From Pseudomonadota bacterium (GTDB taxonomy: Bacteria > Pseudomonadota > Alphaproteobacteria > Rhizobiales > MH13): a stretch of 64,000 bases of DNA. The DNA lies in the NCBI GenBank assembly GCA_039024915.1, contig JBCCPK010000001.1, forward strand, positions 496,001 to 560,000, written 5' to 3'. Positions 8,659 through 16,488 of the stretch are shown piece by piece (positions within the stretch are counted from its first letter, which is position 1; every line of letters begins with the position of its first letter). The translations under genes and the position numbers were made by a program. The notes below the pieces were generated by a model. That model had not been told where the DNA came from. It was given only the letters and a program-made list of their open reading frames with translations, and searched no databases.

Positions 8659-9699
8659 GTGCTGCAGACGATTTATCCTCCCGATCACGCGTTGCATGAC
8701 CCTCAGGTGGAACTTGCCGACGGAAAAGTGGTTCCAGCAGTGGAGGTGCCCGCTCGGGTGAATATGGTGCACAAAGGCCTTCAATCCGAAGGCCTTGGTT
8801 CAATTCAAGGACCCGAGCCACTCGATCGATCGCTCGTGGAGCGCGTGCACCGAGCCGACTATGTAGAGTTCATCGAGACGTTTTGGGATTTATGGCTTGC
8901 GAGTGGTCGCGACCCCGCCACACATGATGTCTTTCCGTTCGTCTGGCCTGCATCGGGGCTAAAGGGTCGGCGCCCGCGTCACATTGATGGCTTGATGGGC
9001 TTCTACTCGTTCGATGCTGGCACGCCGATGGGGCCAGGAACGTGGGCCGCCGTGCAAGCAAGCGCTGCTTGCGCACAAACCGGCGCAAACAGGCTTCTGA
9101 GCTCCGACGGACCGGTCTTCGCGCTCTGCCGTCCGCCGGGGCACCATGCCATGCCGAGCGGTTATGGCGGGTACTGCTTTCTCAACAATGCAGCCATCGC
9201 CGCTCAATCGCTGCGCGATGCAGGTGCCCAGAAAGTCGCAATCCTTGACGTCGACTATCACCATGGCAACGGAACCCAAGCCATTTTCGAAGCACAGCGT
9301 GACGTCCTGTTTGTGTCGATCCATGCCGATCCGCGTGACGAATATCCCTATTTTTCGGGGTATGCAGACGAATTCGGTATTGGAGAGGGGGAGGGTTCGA
9401 CCCTCAACCTACCGCTGCCCTTTGGAACAGATTGGGTATCGTACCGATCTGCACTGGGCCACGCGCTGACAACGGTCCGCCACTTCGGGCCCGACGCGCT
9501 GATTATTTCGCTCGGTGTCGATACGTTTTATGACGACCCGATTTCCCATTTCGCTTTGCAGTGCGACGACTTTGTGCGGATGGGCGCTGACTTAGCGAGC
9601 CTGAAACTGCCCACCCTGTTTGTGTTCGAAGGGGGCTACGCAGTGGAAGCTCTGGCAGGCAACACGCTCGGGGTGCTCAAGGGTTTTTTGGATGCCTAG
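8659..9699 (+). CDS. Acetylpolyamine amidohydrolase / HDAC-family deacetylase
   Basis: This 346-residue zinc hydrolase of the arginase-deacetylase fold probably deacetylates small acetylated amines or acetyl-lysine in the cytoplasm. The charge-relay pair His162-His163 lies in RPPGHHAMP. The zinc ligands Asp199 and His201 are in DVDYHHGNG and the third, about Asp288, is in SLGVDTFYDDP. The glycine loop FEGGYAVE carries the transition-state tyrosine. The large insertion around SGLKGRRPRHIDGLMGFYSFDAG is reminiscent of acetylpolyamine amidohydrolases. The GTG start lies three bases after the mutase stop, indicating translational coupling. Substrate is inferred. Confidence 0.85.
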   Translation: MLQTIYPPDHALHDPQVELADGKVVPAVEVPARVNMVHKGLQSEGLGSIQGPEPLDRSLVERVHRADYVEFIETFWDLWLASGRDPATHDVFPFVWPASGLKGRRPRHIDGLMGFYSFDAGTPMGPGTWAAVQASAACAQTGANRLLSSDGPVFALCRPPGHHAMPSGYGGYCFLNNAAIAAQSLRDAGAQKVAILDVDYHHGNGTQAIFEAQRDVLFVSIHADPRDEYPYFSGYADEFGIGEGEGSTLNLPLPFGTDWVSYRSALGHALTTVRHFGPDALIISLGVDTFYDDPISHFALQCDDFVRMGADLASLKLPTLFVFEGGYAVEALAGNTLGVLKGFLDA

Positions 9700-9770
9700 G
9701 ATAGGGCCGCCCGGCGGCTTATGTGGTAGCCTGACACGTTTTCTTCACAACCAAGTCGCAAGGTCGGACC

Positions 9771-10814
9771 ATGCGTAGTTCGTCCAAGACTCGTTCCGCC
9801 AGGCCAAGACTAAGATTGTCTTATGGTCTCGCCGCACTTGCACTCGGGCTCTCCGGCGCGACAGTGTTTAAGGCAAGTGCCGAAACCACCGGTACAATCG
9901 ACAGGCGCGCGCCGCCGGCTGGCCTAACGCTGACCCTGCCCACAGTCCAAGAGCCGCAAGGCCCTACCCTTGAGGGCGAGGTTTTTCGCGTAGGGGTGTT
10001 GGCCAGTGTCACGCCGGATCGTCAACGTGCACGATTGGACCCTTACAGGCGGCATTTAGAAAGCGTGCTTAGCCGTCCCGTTGAGTTCGTTCCCTATCGT
10101 GAGGCGCGCGGATTGATGCTTGCGGCTAGCCGTGGGCAGTTGAGTTACGCGATCGCGCCGGGCAGTCTTGTCGCGGCAACGGCCTCACTGTGTGGTTGCG
10201 TGGAGCCGTTGGCAGCGCAACCCACGCATTTGGGGCTAGCTGGTCTGTTTGCTGCTCTTGCTGTGCCGGCTTCATCGTCCATCACATCGCCTGGCACCCT
10301 TGAGACACTGACTGCCGACCGCCTGGTTATCGTAGGTGAGAACAGTGTGGTTGCCCATCACATCGGGTTATCCGAACTGTCTCGCGCTGGCTTAGGGGTA
10401 CGGGCAGATGCGAACTACCAATTTGCGTCCTCGCTTACGGATGCCGCTGAAGCGTTGACGGACGGACGCGCCGACGCGGCCCTGTTCTGGACGCCACAGG
10501 CGGCTGGACCCCAGATGTCTGCTGGGGTCCCCGCACATGATTTGACGGCCGATCAACGCAATGAGCTGCGCATCGTGTGGCGCTCACCGCCTGCGATTGG
10601 AGAGACGCATTTTGCGCACACGCAGCTTTCGGCGGACGTCCAGCAGGCTCTGCAATCGTCTCTGATACTGCTGGCAAATCAAAACGGCGCGGCTTTCGAC
10701 GCGATCGACAATGGCTCGGGCAAAGCCTTCGTCACTACCACGTTATCCGATTATCGCCCGTACACCGACGCCTTACGGTTTTGGGCCGTCATCCCGCGAT
10801 CACTGGAAGACTAA
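9771..10814 (+). CDS. PhnD-like periplasmic substrate-binding protein
   Basis: The 347-residue protein is exported (basic start, hydrophobic LAALALGLSGATVF, cleavage likely near ASA|ET) and folds as a PhnD/phosphonate-type binding protein: FRVGVLASVTPDRQRARLDPYRRHLESVLSRPVEFVPYR is the family entry, followed later by FAHTQLSADVQQAL. No ABC permease or ATPase gene is nearby, so a transport role is doubtful. It ends 11 bases from the convergent end of a HAMP sensor gene. In other bacteria PhnD-like proteins control the periplasmic part of neighbouring sensors, and that is the working guess here. Confidence 0.75.
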   Translation: MRSSSKTRSARPRLRLSYGLAALALGLSGATVFKASAETTGTIDRRAPPAGLTLTLPTVQEPQGPTLEGEVFRVGVLASVTPDRQRARLDPYRRHLESVLSRPVEFVPYREARGLMLAASRGQLSYAIAPGSLVAATASLCGCVEPLAAQPTHLGLAGLFAALAVPASSSITSPGTLETLTADRLVIVGENSVVAHHIGLSELSRAGLGVRADANYQFASSLTDAAEALTDGRADAALFWTPQAAGPQMSAGVPAHDLTADQRNELRIVWRSPPAIGETHFAHTQLSADVQQALQSSLILLANQNGAAFDAIDNGSGKAFVTTTLSDYRPYTDALRFWAVIPRSLED

Positions 10815-10825
10815 CGCCCTGTGTA

Positions 10826-12538
10826 TCAGCCGGCCTTCAGCAGAGCATCACCACCCTCGATTGGGTTCAACGCTTGGCCTGTGCTGGGCAAACTGATGCG
10901 AAGAATTGTCTCGCCGTCGCTGATGTTTAAGTCGACAAACTGTCCACCGGCTTGCATCAGGGCTTGTGTCAGCGCCGCGCGAGGAAGGGTTGGATCAATG
11001 CTCTTGACGCGTCTTTCACCGCCGGAAATTCGCATGGCTGAGATGTCCTTGATGGAGATCGTCACAGTGTTCTGGTCGCTCTCGTGCGCATCGACCTTCA
11101 GGAATGGGCGTTCCGCTGTGGTGTTGGCGTAAACGAGCAGCAGGGCTTGCCGCAGGGCGTTGCGCAAAGCGGTGGGCTTGGCCTTCATTCTTGGCAAAAG
11201 GCCATGCTCAAGCTTGCCAGACACCAAACCGTCCCGTGCTGCCTCATTGTACCAGCCGTTGAGGATCCGATCAGGCAGTATGGACTGCGGTTGTTCAGGA
11301 TCTTGTGCTGAAGAATTGGCTTCGAGCAGGCACAAGCAGGACTCCAAGAGCCTGCGCATCTCTTGTAGTTCAGCCGAGTGCGCCTGAGAACGCGCATCGG
11401 CACGTTTTGCTTCAAGCAATGCCTTGCGTGCATCGCGCATCAAATCATCGATGATCACCAGGGCAACAAAGCGCATACTGCCGCTATCCGCATCGCGCTT
11501 CACCTCGACCTGGTAGCCCAAAGCGGTGACCATTCCAGCGTAGACGTGTAAACCGAGCATGACCGGCGCTTTGCCTTCACCAAGCACCTCGAGGATTGGT
11601 CTCGGCTCGGCTTTTTTTGCTCCCAAGACCGATGCGCAGTTCGGGTACGATTTGGCGAGCTCCACCACATCATCACTGGCAAATAACCGCAGAGCAGCCG
11701 CATTTGCCGCCATCGGTTGACCGTCCGGCCCGTACTGGATCAACGCAAACTGGAAAGCATCATTGGCGGCACGAAGGATTGCCAATTCATCCTGATAGAC
11801 TGCCGCAATCGACTTCAATAACTGGTCGACGGCATCGCCTATGGAACCGATCTCGTCTGATCGTGAGAACTCCAACTGATAGTCGGCCGCGTGCATCGGG
11901 TCGCCGATTGCGTTCCGAAGCGCAGTGTTGACGCGCTGCAATGGACGAATAACAAGCCAAAGTGCACTCCAAAGGAATAGCACTGCAGCGCCCCCCGATA
12001 CTATCAGGACACTGATGCCGAATTCGATCGCTTGGGCACGCGTCCCCTCAACAACAGGGGCGTTCGGCAGCCTGAGAATGAGGTGATGACCAGCACCGGT
12101 CTCTTCAGGTGTGAGGTGAATGTCGAAGGCGTCCGCGTTCAAGCTTTGCTGCTGCTTGACACCCGATATGCGGGCGTGGTTGAGGTCAAGGACAGGCTGT
12201 TCCCCAAACACCGACACCGGTTCACCGGCTGCGTCGTAAACCACGCCGCCTTCGATCAGGCCGTCGCCGACCATACGGCGACCGATCTGACGCTTTTGCT
12301 CGGCTGTTAGGAACGTTCCGGGAGCGACAGAATGGTACCAAGCCTGTCGGACCTGCTCGATCGCGGCAGCCCGATTGGCATCCCCCCAAATCAGCATTGA
12401 CGGACCCAAAAACAGGGCTTCTGTCACAACCACGGCTGCGACCATACAAGCAGCCATGGTCGCCGACAGCTTCTTCAAGCCCCGGTTCTTTGCGAGAACT
12501 TTGGTGCGGATACCGTCAGATGCCACTGACCAACTCAC
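10826..12538 (-). CDS. Membrane HAMP sensor with degenerate histidine-kinase-like C-terminus
   Basis: The 570-residue protein has a first membrane segment at about residues 25-52, a periplasmic domain of about 120 residues, a second membrane segment (about 172-196, ending in WLVIRPLQRVNTAL), a HAMP linker, a PAS-like region (FALIQYGPDGQPMAANAAALRLF) and a helical stretch rich in Ala/Arg/Glu. The end resembles a histidine-kinase ATPase fold (LRNALRQALLLVYAN, TVTISIKDISAMRIS, ILRISLP) but lacks a recognisable G1 DxGxG or G2 GxG loop, so it may bind no ATP. It follows the pseudopilin genes on the same strand by 110 bases and may be cotranscribed with them. No response regulator is adjacent. Confidence 0.7.
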   Translation of the reverse strand: MSWSVASDGIRTKVLAKNRGLKKLSATMAACMVAAVVVTEALFLGPSMLIWGDANRAAAIEQVRQAWYHSVAPGTFLTAEQKRQIGRRMVGDGLIEGGVVYDAAGEPVSVFGEQPVLDLNHARISGVKQQQSLNADAFDIHLTPEETGAGHHLILRLPNAPVVEGTRAQAIEFGISVLIVSGGAAVLFLWSALWLVIRPLQRVNTALRNAIGDPMHAADYQLEFSRSDEIGSIGDAVDQLLKSIAAVYQDELAILRAANDAFQFALIQYGPDGQPMAANAAALRLFASDDVVELAKSYPNCASVLGAKKAEPRPILEVLGEGKAPVMLGLHVYAGMVTALGYQVEVKRDADSGSMRFVALVIIDDLMRDARKALLEAKRADARSQAHSAELQEMRRLLESCLCLLEANSSAQDPEQPQSILPDRILNGWYNEAARDGLVSGKLEHGLLPRMKAKPTALRNALRQALLLVYANTTAERPFLKVDAHESDQNTVTISIKDISAMRISGGERRVKSIDPTLPRAALTQALMQAGGQFVDLNISDGETILRISLPSTGQALNPIEGGDALLKAG

Positions 12539-12648
12539 AGACTGTGTCTAGGTGAGTTGACAACAATATGGTTAACAAAAAATGTTTAGCCACACCAATG
12601 GCTTAGGTCACAGTGATCCTGCAATCTGCTCCTGGATCAAAACCCGCT

Positions 12649-13254
12649 CTAGACGCAGCCAGGAGCCGTAATTGTCGACGAGCGGCGCGGTCTCAAGTAA
12701 AACGCATCACTCAGCGTAATCGAGCCAGTGATGACGGACGTCGTTGTGGGCGTGTGATTGTAAAACAGTTGCGCCGCCACAAGAAAGGTATCGGGCTGCA
12801 ACAGTGTTCCGGGAACCGTATAACTGCCTCCAACGCCTGGACGGCCGCGATTTCGCGCACAGGACCACTCCACGGTGACATCGCGCGATGCGTTTATTCT
12901 CAAGCCAACCATTTCGATGGACAGATTGGTCACATCATAAGGCTGAAGGATCGCGACCGTCGCATCCATGATGTCGTCGACCTCGGCAGCGGTTAGGTTG
13001 GACTGTTGTGTCACGAGATCAGCAAGTGCAGACGACGCATGCGATACTTTTCGGTCGATCGAGACAGCTTGGCTTAGCTCAATCGAGCCAAGCCACAAGG
13101 CGATCATAAACGGTGCAATCAGCGCAAACTCGGTTGCGGCAATCCCTTTACGATCAACAAGAAAGCTACGCGCGCGCGCCAGCGAGCGCATAACGCCCTG
13201 TGCCTCGGACGTCCGATCAGTTCTTTTGCTGGTGCGGTGAAACAGTTTACGCAT
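12649..13254 (-). CDS. TadE/TadG-like pseudopilin
   Basis: This 201-residue type IVb pseudopilin-like protein of the tight-adherence apparatus has a short basic leader, the processing site KG|IAATEF (Gly37, Glu42 at +5) and one hydrophobic helix (ALIAPFMIALWLGSIELSQ), then a periplasmic domain with two cysteines. CpaA would be expected to cleave it. ATG at 13191 (MRSLARAR) is a possible alternative start that gives a leader closer to usual length. It follows the other TadE-like gene by 59 bases. The von Willebrand domain of full-length TadG is absent. Confidence 0.82.
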   Translation of the reverse strand: MRKLFHRTSKRTDRTSEAQGVMRSLARARSFLVDRKGIAATEFALIAPFMIALWLGSIELSQAVSIDRKVSHASSALADLVTQQSNLTAAEVDDIMDATVAILQPYDVTNLSIEMVGLRINASRDVTVEWSCARNRGRPGVGGSYTVPGTLLQPDTFLVAAQLFYNHTPTTTSVITGSITLSDAFYLRPRRSSTITAPGCV

Positions 13255-13313
13255 GTGACTACTCTGGCTTTGCGATCGTGGAAGGCCTAGGCGCGGAGAC
13301 GCAGCCTAGCCAC

Positions 13314-13868
13314 CTACTCAAACGGCTCATTCCTGAAGGCGGTTGTCGCAATCAGCAAACGCTGGCGCCCTCCGATATCGGAGGCATCAAGGCCGAAAAA
13401 ATTGAAAAGCAGCGGCCAACGATAGAACGCCCGGACAATTATCGTCTCGCCGCCGGCTCCGGGCGTGTAATCAAAACCGCCGTTGAAGTTGCCCGCGCCA
13501 TCGACAGCAGGCCGAGCAAGATCTGCATCGTCGAACGATACGGCGCGCTGAACATCGACACGCAATCGATCGTTACAATCGAAGAGACTTCCTGCCGACG
13601 CGCAGACAAGTTGGCGAAAGTCTTCCGCTCCTACGCCCCGCTCCTGCACCTGGCCGGTGCGGATCTGTCGACCCGCCTCGTACACACCCGATTCAAGCAG
13701 CTGGCCGGCCCAGAAGACCATCGCAGTTTCGATGATCGCCATCTTCAAAAAGAAGAAAGGTACAGCAATAATCCCGAATTCGACGGCAGTTGCGCCGGAA
13801 GGTTGGCGCCAGAAACGCTTCGCCGCACCGCTGAGTGCGCGAACTCTGTCTCCCGTTGCCTGTATCAT
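13314..13868 (-). CDS. TadE-like pseudopilin
   Basis: The 184-residue protein has a prepilin-type site SG|ATAVEF (Gly25, Glu30), nearly the same as the site in the Flp pilin at 15276, followed by a hydrophobic helix (GIIAVPFFFLKMAIIETAMVF). The remaining periplasmic part contains CASAGSLFDC, a likely disulfide. TadE-family minor pilins are needed for Flp pilus assembly and are processed by the same peptidase as the major pilin. It is transcribed away from flp and leads into the second pseudopilin gene. Confidence 0.85.
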   Translation of the reverse strand: MIQATGDRVRALSGAAKRFWRQPSGATAVEFGIIAVPFFFLKMAIIETAMVFWAGQLLESGVYEAGRQIRTGQVQERGVGAEDFRQLVCASAGSLFDCNDRLRVDVQRAVSFDDADLARPAVDGAGNFNGGFDYTPGAGGETIIVRAFYRWPLLFNFFGLDASDIGGRQRLLIATTAFRNEPFE

Positions 13869-14045
13869 CGACTACAACCTCTCAGCGCTATGTGAGCGGC
13901 GGTGGTTTCACTTCATCGATGCGCTTCTAACGAAGTTTGCGACCCACGATGACCCGACGCTCGGGCCAAGTGTCACACGGAAAAGTAAAGCGATGGCTTG
14001 CAATCAGAGTAAACGTAAGCTTTTCACTTGCCTGCGCAGCGGCTT

Positions 14046-14071
14046 AAACCGGCTTCATCATGCCGGTTTTT
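14046..14071 (-). terminator. Bidirectional hairpin between pilus genes
   Basis: AAACCGGC and GCCGGTTT form a perfect eight-pair stem with an eight-base loop (14054-14061). The T run is longer on the plus strand (GGTTTTT), but only minus-strand genes flank it. It lies 50 bases after the secretin-N-domain gene and could end or attenuate that transcript before the pseudopilin genes. Confidence 0.55.
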
Positions 14072-14121
14072 GGCCACCGCAGGTAAGCGAAGCGTCAACG
14101 CCGAAAAACGTATTTCGCAGT

Positions 14122-14976
14122 TTATTCACCGTTTGCGGCGCTGAGCGCGGCGGCATTGCGTGCTTCAAAAGCGGCGAGTGCCGCATCAAGCTGTTCGGTG
14201 TCGTCGCCAGGAGTTGGACGAACTTCGCATGTCGGTGAGCAAGCAAAGGTCGTCCGCTGGGTGCCACGAAAGACAGAGACTGTGTTCTGCCCACGGGTGG
14301 TCACTTGGATCGTTTGCTCAGCGATGATTTGGCCTTCCGGATCGAGCATAACAAGATTGGTCTCACCGAAGCTCTTGCCAGTCAGGATCATGGTGCTCGG
14401 ATCGGGCATCGACACATCTGCGATGGCCGGGTTGCCAATGATAATGGTTCCGATGTCGGCCATGACCCGCATCACGCGGGCATGATCAAGCGCAAGGGTG
14501 ACCATACCACCTGAAATCGCTGGCGCCGAGCTACCGGCCAACGGTTGAGCACTTGCGGCCATAGTGTCTGCGGTATCACCCGTCATAGTATCAGGTTGCG
14601 CCGTCGAACCAGACACAGCCATCCGGGCCGCTGACTGCGGTGGTGTGACCTGCTCAGCTGCAGCTTCGACCTGCATGTCTGCAGTTACCTCGCGAGCGGG
14701 CGCAATCATAACTGGTTCTGCCTCAGGCAGTATTGTGCGAACAGGCTTAATCTCTTCCTCGGCCGCAATCTCCTCCGCGGTGAGAGCTGGCGGAAGCTCA
14801 GCGTTGATTACTTCGCCTGTGTCGACCTTATCGGCAGAGGCAGTAATGATCGACGCATCATCGTGCCCATTGAGCGCTGTTGCTATTGCTGGCACAGACG
14901 CAGCAACGCCGAGTCCAAGCAGGGATAGGCCGGCAAGCTTTTTGCGCAGCGAAACGTTTTTTGGGCCGATCGGCAC
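14122..14976 (-). CDS. Pilus assembly protein with secretin N-domain only
   Basis: The 284-residue protein has a basic start and hydrophobic segment (LAGLSLLGLGVAASVPAIA), so it is exported or anchored. A Glu/Ala/Thr-rich low-complexity region of about 130 residues follows, then a pilus-assembly/secretin N-terminal domain (VTLALDHARVMRVMADIGTIIIGNPAIADVSM, GKSFGETNLVMLD) like the first domain of CpaC, and a tail with two cysteines (FACSPTCEV). No secretin pore domain follows. GTG at 14976 is preferred because GGAGGGA lies six bases before it. ATG at 14991 overlaps that site. It is divergent from flp, with about 300 bases between. Confidence 0.78.
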   Translation of the reverse strand: MPIGPKNVSLRKKLAGLSLLGLGVAASVPAIATALNGHDDASIITASADKVDTGEVINAELPPALTAEEIAAEEEIKPVRTILPEAEPVMIAPAREVTADMQVEAAAEQVTPPQSAARMAVSGSTAQPDTMTGDTADTMAASAQPLAGSSAPAISGGMVTLALDHARVMRVMADIGTIIIGNPAIADVSMPDPSTMILTGKSFGETNLVMLDPEGQIIAEQTIQVTTRGQNTVSVFRGTQRTTFACSPTCEVRPTPGDDTEQLDAALAAFEARNAAALSAANGE

Positions 14977-15147
14977 GGGAGGTCCCTCCATCGATATTAG
15001 GTGCCAACCAGAATGGACATTTTTGGTGAACGGCGAGTTAAGGCCTGGTTGAAGGCGGCTTTTTCTGAAATTTATCGAATGTTTTTAATTATTTACGCCG
15101 TTCTTTCCTGCGCGGTCACTCGCCTGCTGTTTTGGACGGCACATTGG

Positions 15148-15167
15148 TAAATGCAAATAAATGCAAT
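15148..15167 (+). repeat. Tandem 10-bp direct repeat upstream of flp
   Basis: TAAATGCAAA (15148-15157) is followed directly by TAAATGCAAT (15158-15167). The 10-base period puts both copies on the same face of the helix, as expected for a pair of activator sites. It lies 108 bases before the flp ATG in an A/T-rich patch inside the divergent pilus control region. No factor is known to me for this sequence. Confidence 0.5.
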
Positions 15168-15275
15168 TTAACCACCGCCCCTCACCTTGCCTTAACGTGC
15201 GTTCGCTAGGTTGTTGAGCATTCCGGACGCCAAATGCCCGGAATTGAACAAACACAGTGTGTATGGAGTCTGGAC

Positions 15276-15437
15276 ATGAAATCTCTCGCAAAGTTCGCCA
15301 AGGACGAATCTGGCGCAACCGCAATCGAATACGGTCTGATCGCAGCCGGCATCGCCGTCGTTATTATTGCCGCTGTTCGCCTGTCGGGCACGCGCCTCAA
15401 CACGACTTGGAACCGGATCGCGGCTGGCCTTCTCTAA
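15276..15437 (+). CDS. flp: Flp-family type IVb major pilin
   Basis: This 53-residue prepilin is the structural subunit of the Tad/Flp pilus. The leader MKSLAKFAKDESG ends at Gly13, and the cleavage motif SG|ATAIEYGLIA has Glu at +5 and Tyr at +6, the Flp signature. A hydrophobic helix (GIAVVIIAAV) completes the core. Length is typical. A very strong terminator follows 23 bases after the stop, so pilin mRNA should be made in excess over the assembly genes. Confidence 0.95.
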   Translation: MKSLAKFAKDESGATAIEYGLIAAGIAVVIIAAVRLSGTRLNTTWNRIAAGLL

Positions 15438-15460
15438 GAGGTCACCATCTGGTGTTATCG

Positions 15461-15495
15461 AAAGGCGACGAAGCTGCGGCTTCGTCGCCTTTTTT
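15461..15495 (+). terminator. Strong intrinsic terminator after flp
   Basis: A perfect 14-pair stem (AAAGGCGACGAAGC with GCTTCGTCGCCTTT) closed by the loop TGCG is followed by more T. It separates the pilin gene from cpaA. Confidence 0.95.
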
Positions 15496-15727
15496 GTCTG
15501 GCGGTGGGTCGGTATTCCCGCCGCTGGTCGCGGCATGATGTTTCTGAAAGCCGTCTATTCGTGACCTTTCAGAGCGGAGAAGCGGTCTTGGTTCGCCCGC
15601 CTAATCTGTAGCCAACGGCTGATCGAATTAAACCTTGCTTCACGGCAAGCGGTTAGTGTGCGCCATCGCTGGGTGGCGACTGCCCCCAGCTTTTGTTTGC
15701 TTACACCAAGACGAAGGATTTGGTACG

Positions 15728-16237
15728 GTGCTTGAGCTTATCGTTTTGGGCTTATTCCCAGGTCTGGTGCTGTTAGCGGCCACGACCGACGTGTTCACGT
15801 ACACAATACCCAACAAGCTCAATCTCGTCCTAGTCGCACTCTTCTTTATTGCCGCACCTCTCGCTGGGCTGTCCCTTGAGATGATAGCTTGGCATACCGG
15901 TGCCGCGCTTGCTGTCCTTGTGCTTACATTCATCTTATTCATGACCGGGACCTTCGGCGGCGGAGATGCAAAGCTCGTAACCGCTGTGATGCTTTGGTTT
16001 GGCCCGGCGGCGGGTCTCGATTACCTTTTGTATGCATCGCTGTTAGGCGGACTAATTACGGCAGCCATTGTTCTTGGCCGGACGCAAGCGTCATCGTTGA
16101 TGTTTTCGCCCCGCGCGGCATGGCTGGTGCCGTTGCTGAACAAGGAAATGGGTATCCCATACGGCATCGCTTTAGGCGGCGCCGCTATGTACCTGTGGCC
16201 GCAAACGTTTTGGTTTGAAATGGCGATCGGCTTCTAA
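15728..16237 (+). CDS. cpaA: Prepilin peptidase CpaA/TadV
   Basis: This polytopic inner-membrane aspartyl peptidase should cleave the Flp prepilin and the TadE-like pseudopilins after glycine. The 169-residue product shows both catalytic aspartates, the first in TTDVFTYTIPNKLN and the second in the GxGD-type FGGGDAKLV, with several membrane helices between and after them. GTG at 15728 follows AAGGA (15715-15719). The frame extends to a TTG at 15635, but that part is not like the family. It lies about 290 bases after flp, beyond its terminator. Confidence 0.9.
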   Translation: MLELIVLGLFPGLVLLAATTDVFTYTIPNKLNLVLVALFFIAAPLAGLSLEMIAWHTGAALAVLVLTFILFMTGTFGGGDAKLVTAVMLWFGPAAGLDYLLYASLLGGLITAAIVLGRTQASSLMFSPRAAWLVPLLNKEMGIPYGIALGGAAMYLWPQTFWFEMAIGF

Positions 16238-16262
16238 CCTCCCATACCACTTGGGAGGTTTG
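16236..16262 (+). terminator. Possible terminator overlapping cpaA stop
   Basis: AACCTCCCA and TGGGAGGTT form a nine-pair stem with loop TACCACT, overlapping the cpaA stop codon. Only three T follow, so it is a weak terminator at best, but it suggests cpaB may have its own promoter in 16263-16488. Confidence 0.5.
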
Positions 16263-16488
16263 TCCGTTGATCGGCCCACACTACCAAGCCGTGGGCTCGA
16301 TATCACTCGGTCTTACCGTGCTGAATCAACTTGGCCGCCTAACGGCCTGCAATTTGATCACTTTCGATTAACCTTACCTATACCTTTCCAGCGCAAAGTC
16401 TGGCCGAAGCAAGCGTAGGCCACCCGGCTCTTTAAGTAAGAGTTCCGTAACGGAGTGCCCTCGCCGGATTGTCGGAAGGGACGAGAGT

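Noticed and set aside
9700-9730. GCCGC-CCG-GCGGC hairpin after the first deacetylase as a terminator
   Set aside because: The stem is short and no T tract follows.
16368-16378. TTAACCTTACC before cpaB, repeated at 40144-40154 before the HigA gene, as CtrA-like sites
   Set aside because: Each has only one TTAA half; the second half seven bases on reads TATA or GACT, so a full CtrA site is not supported.
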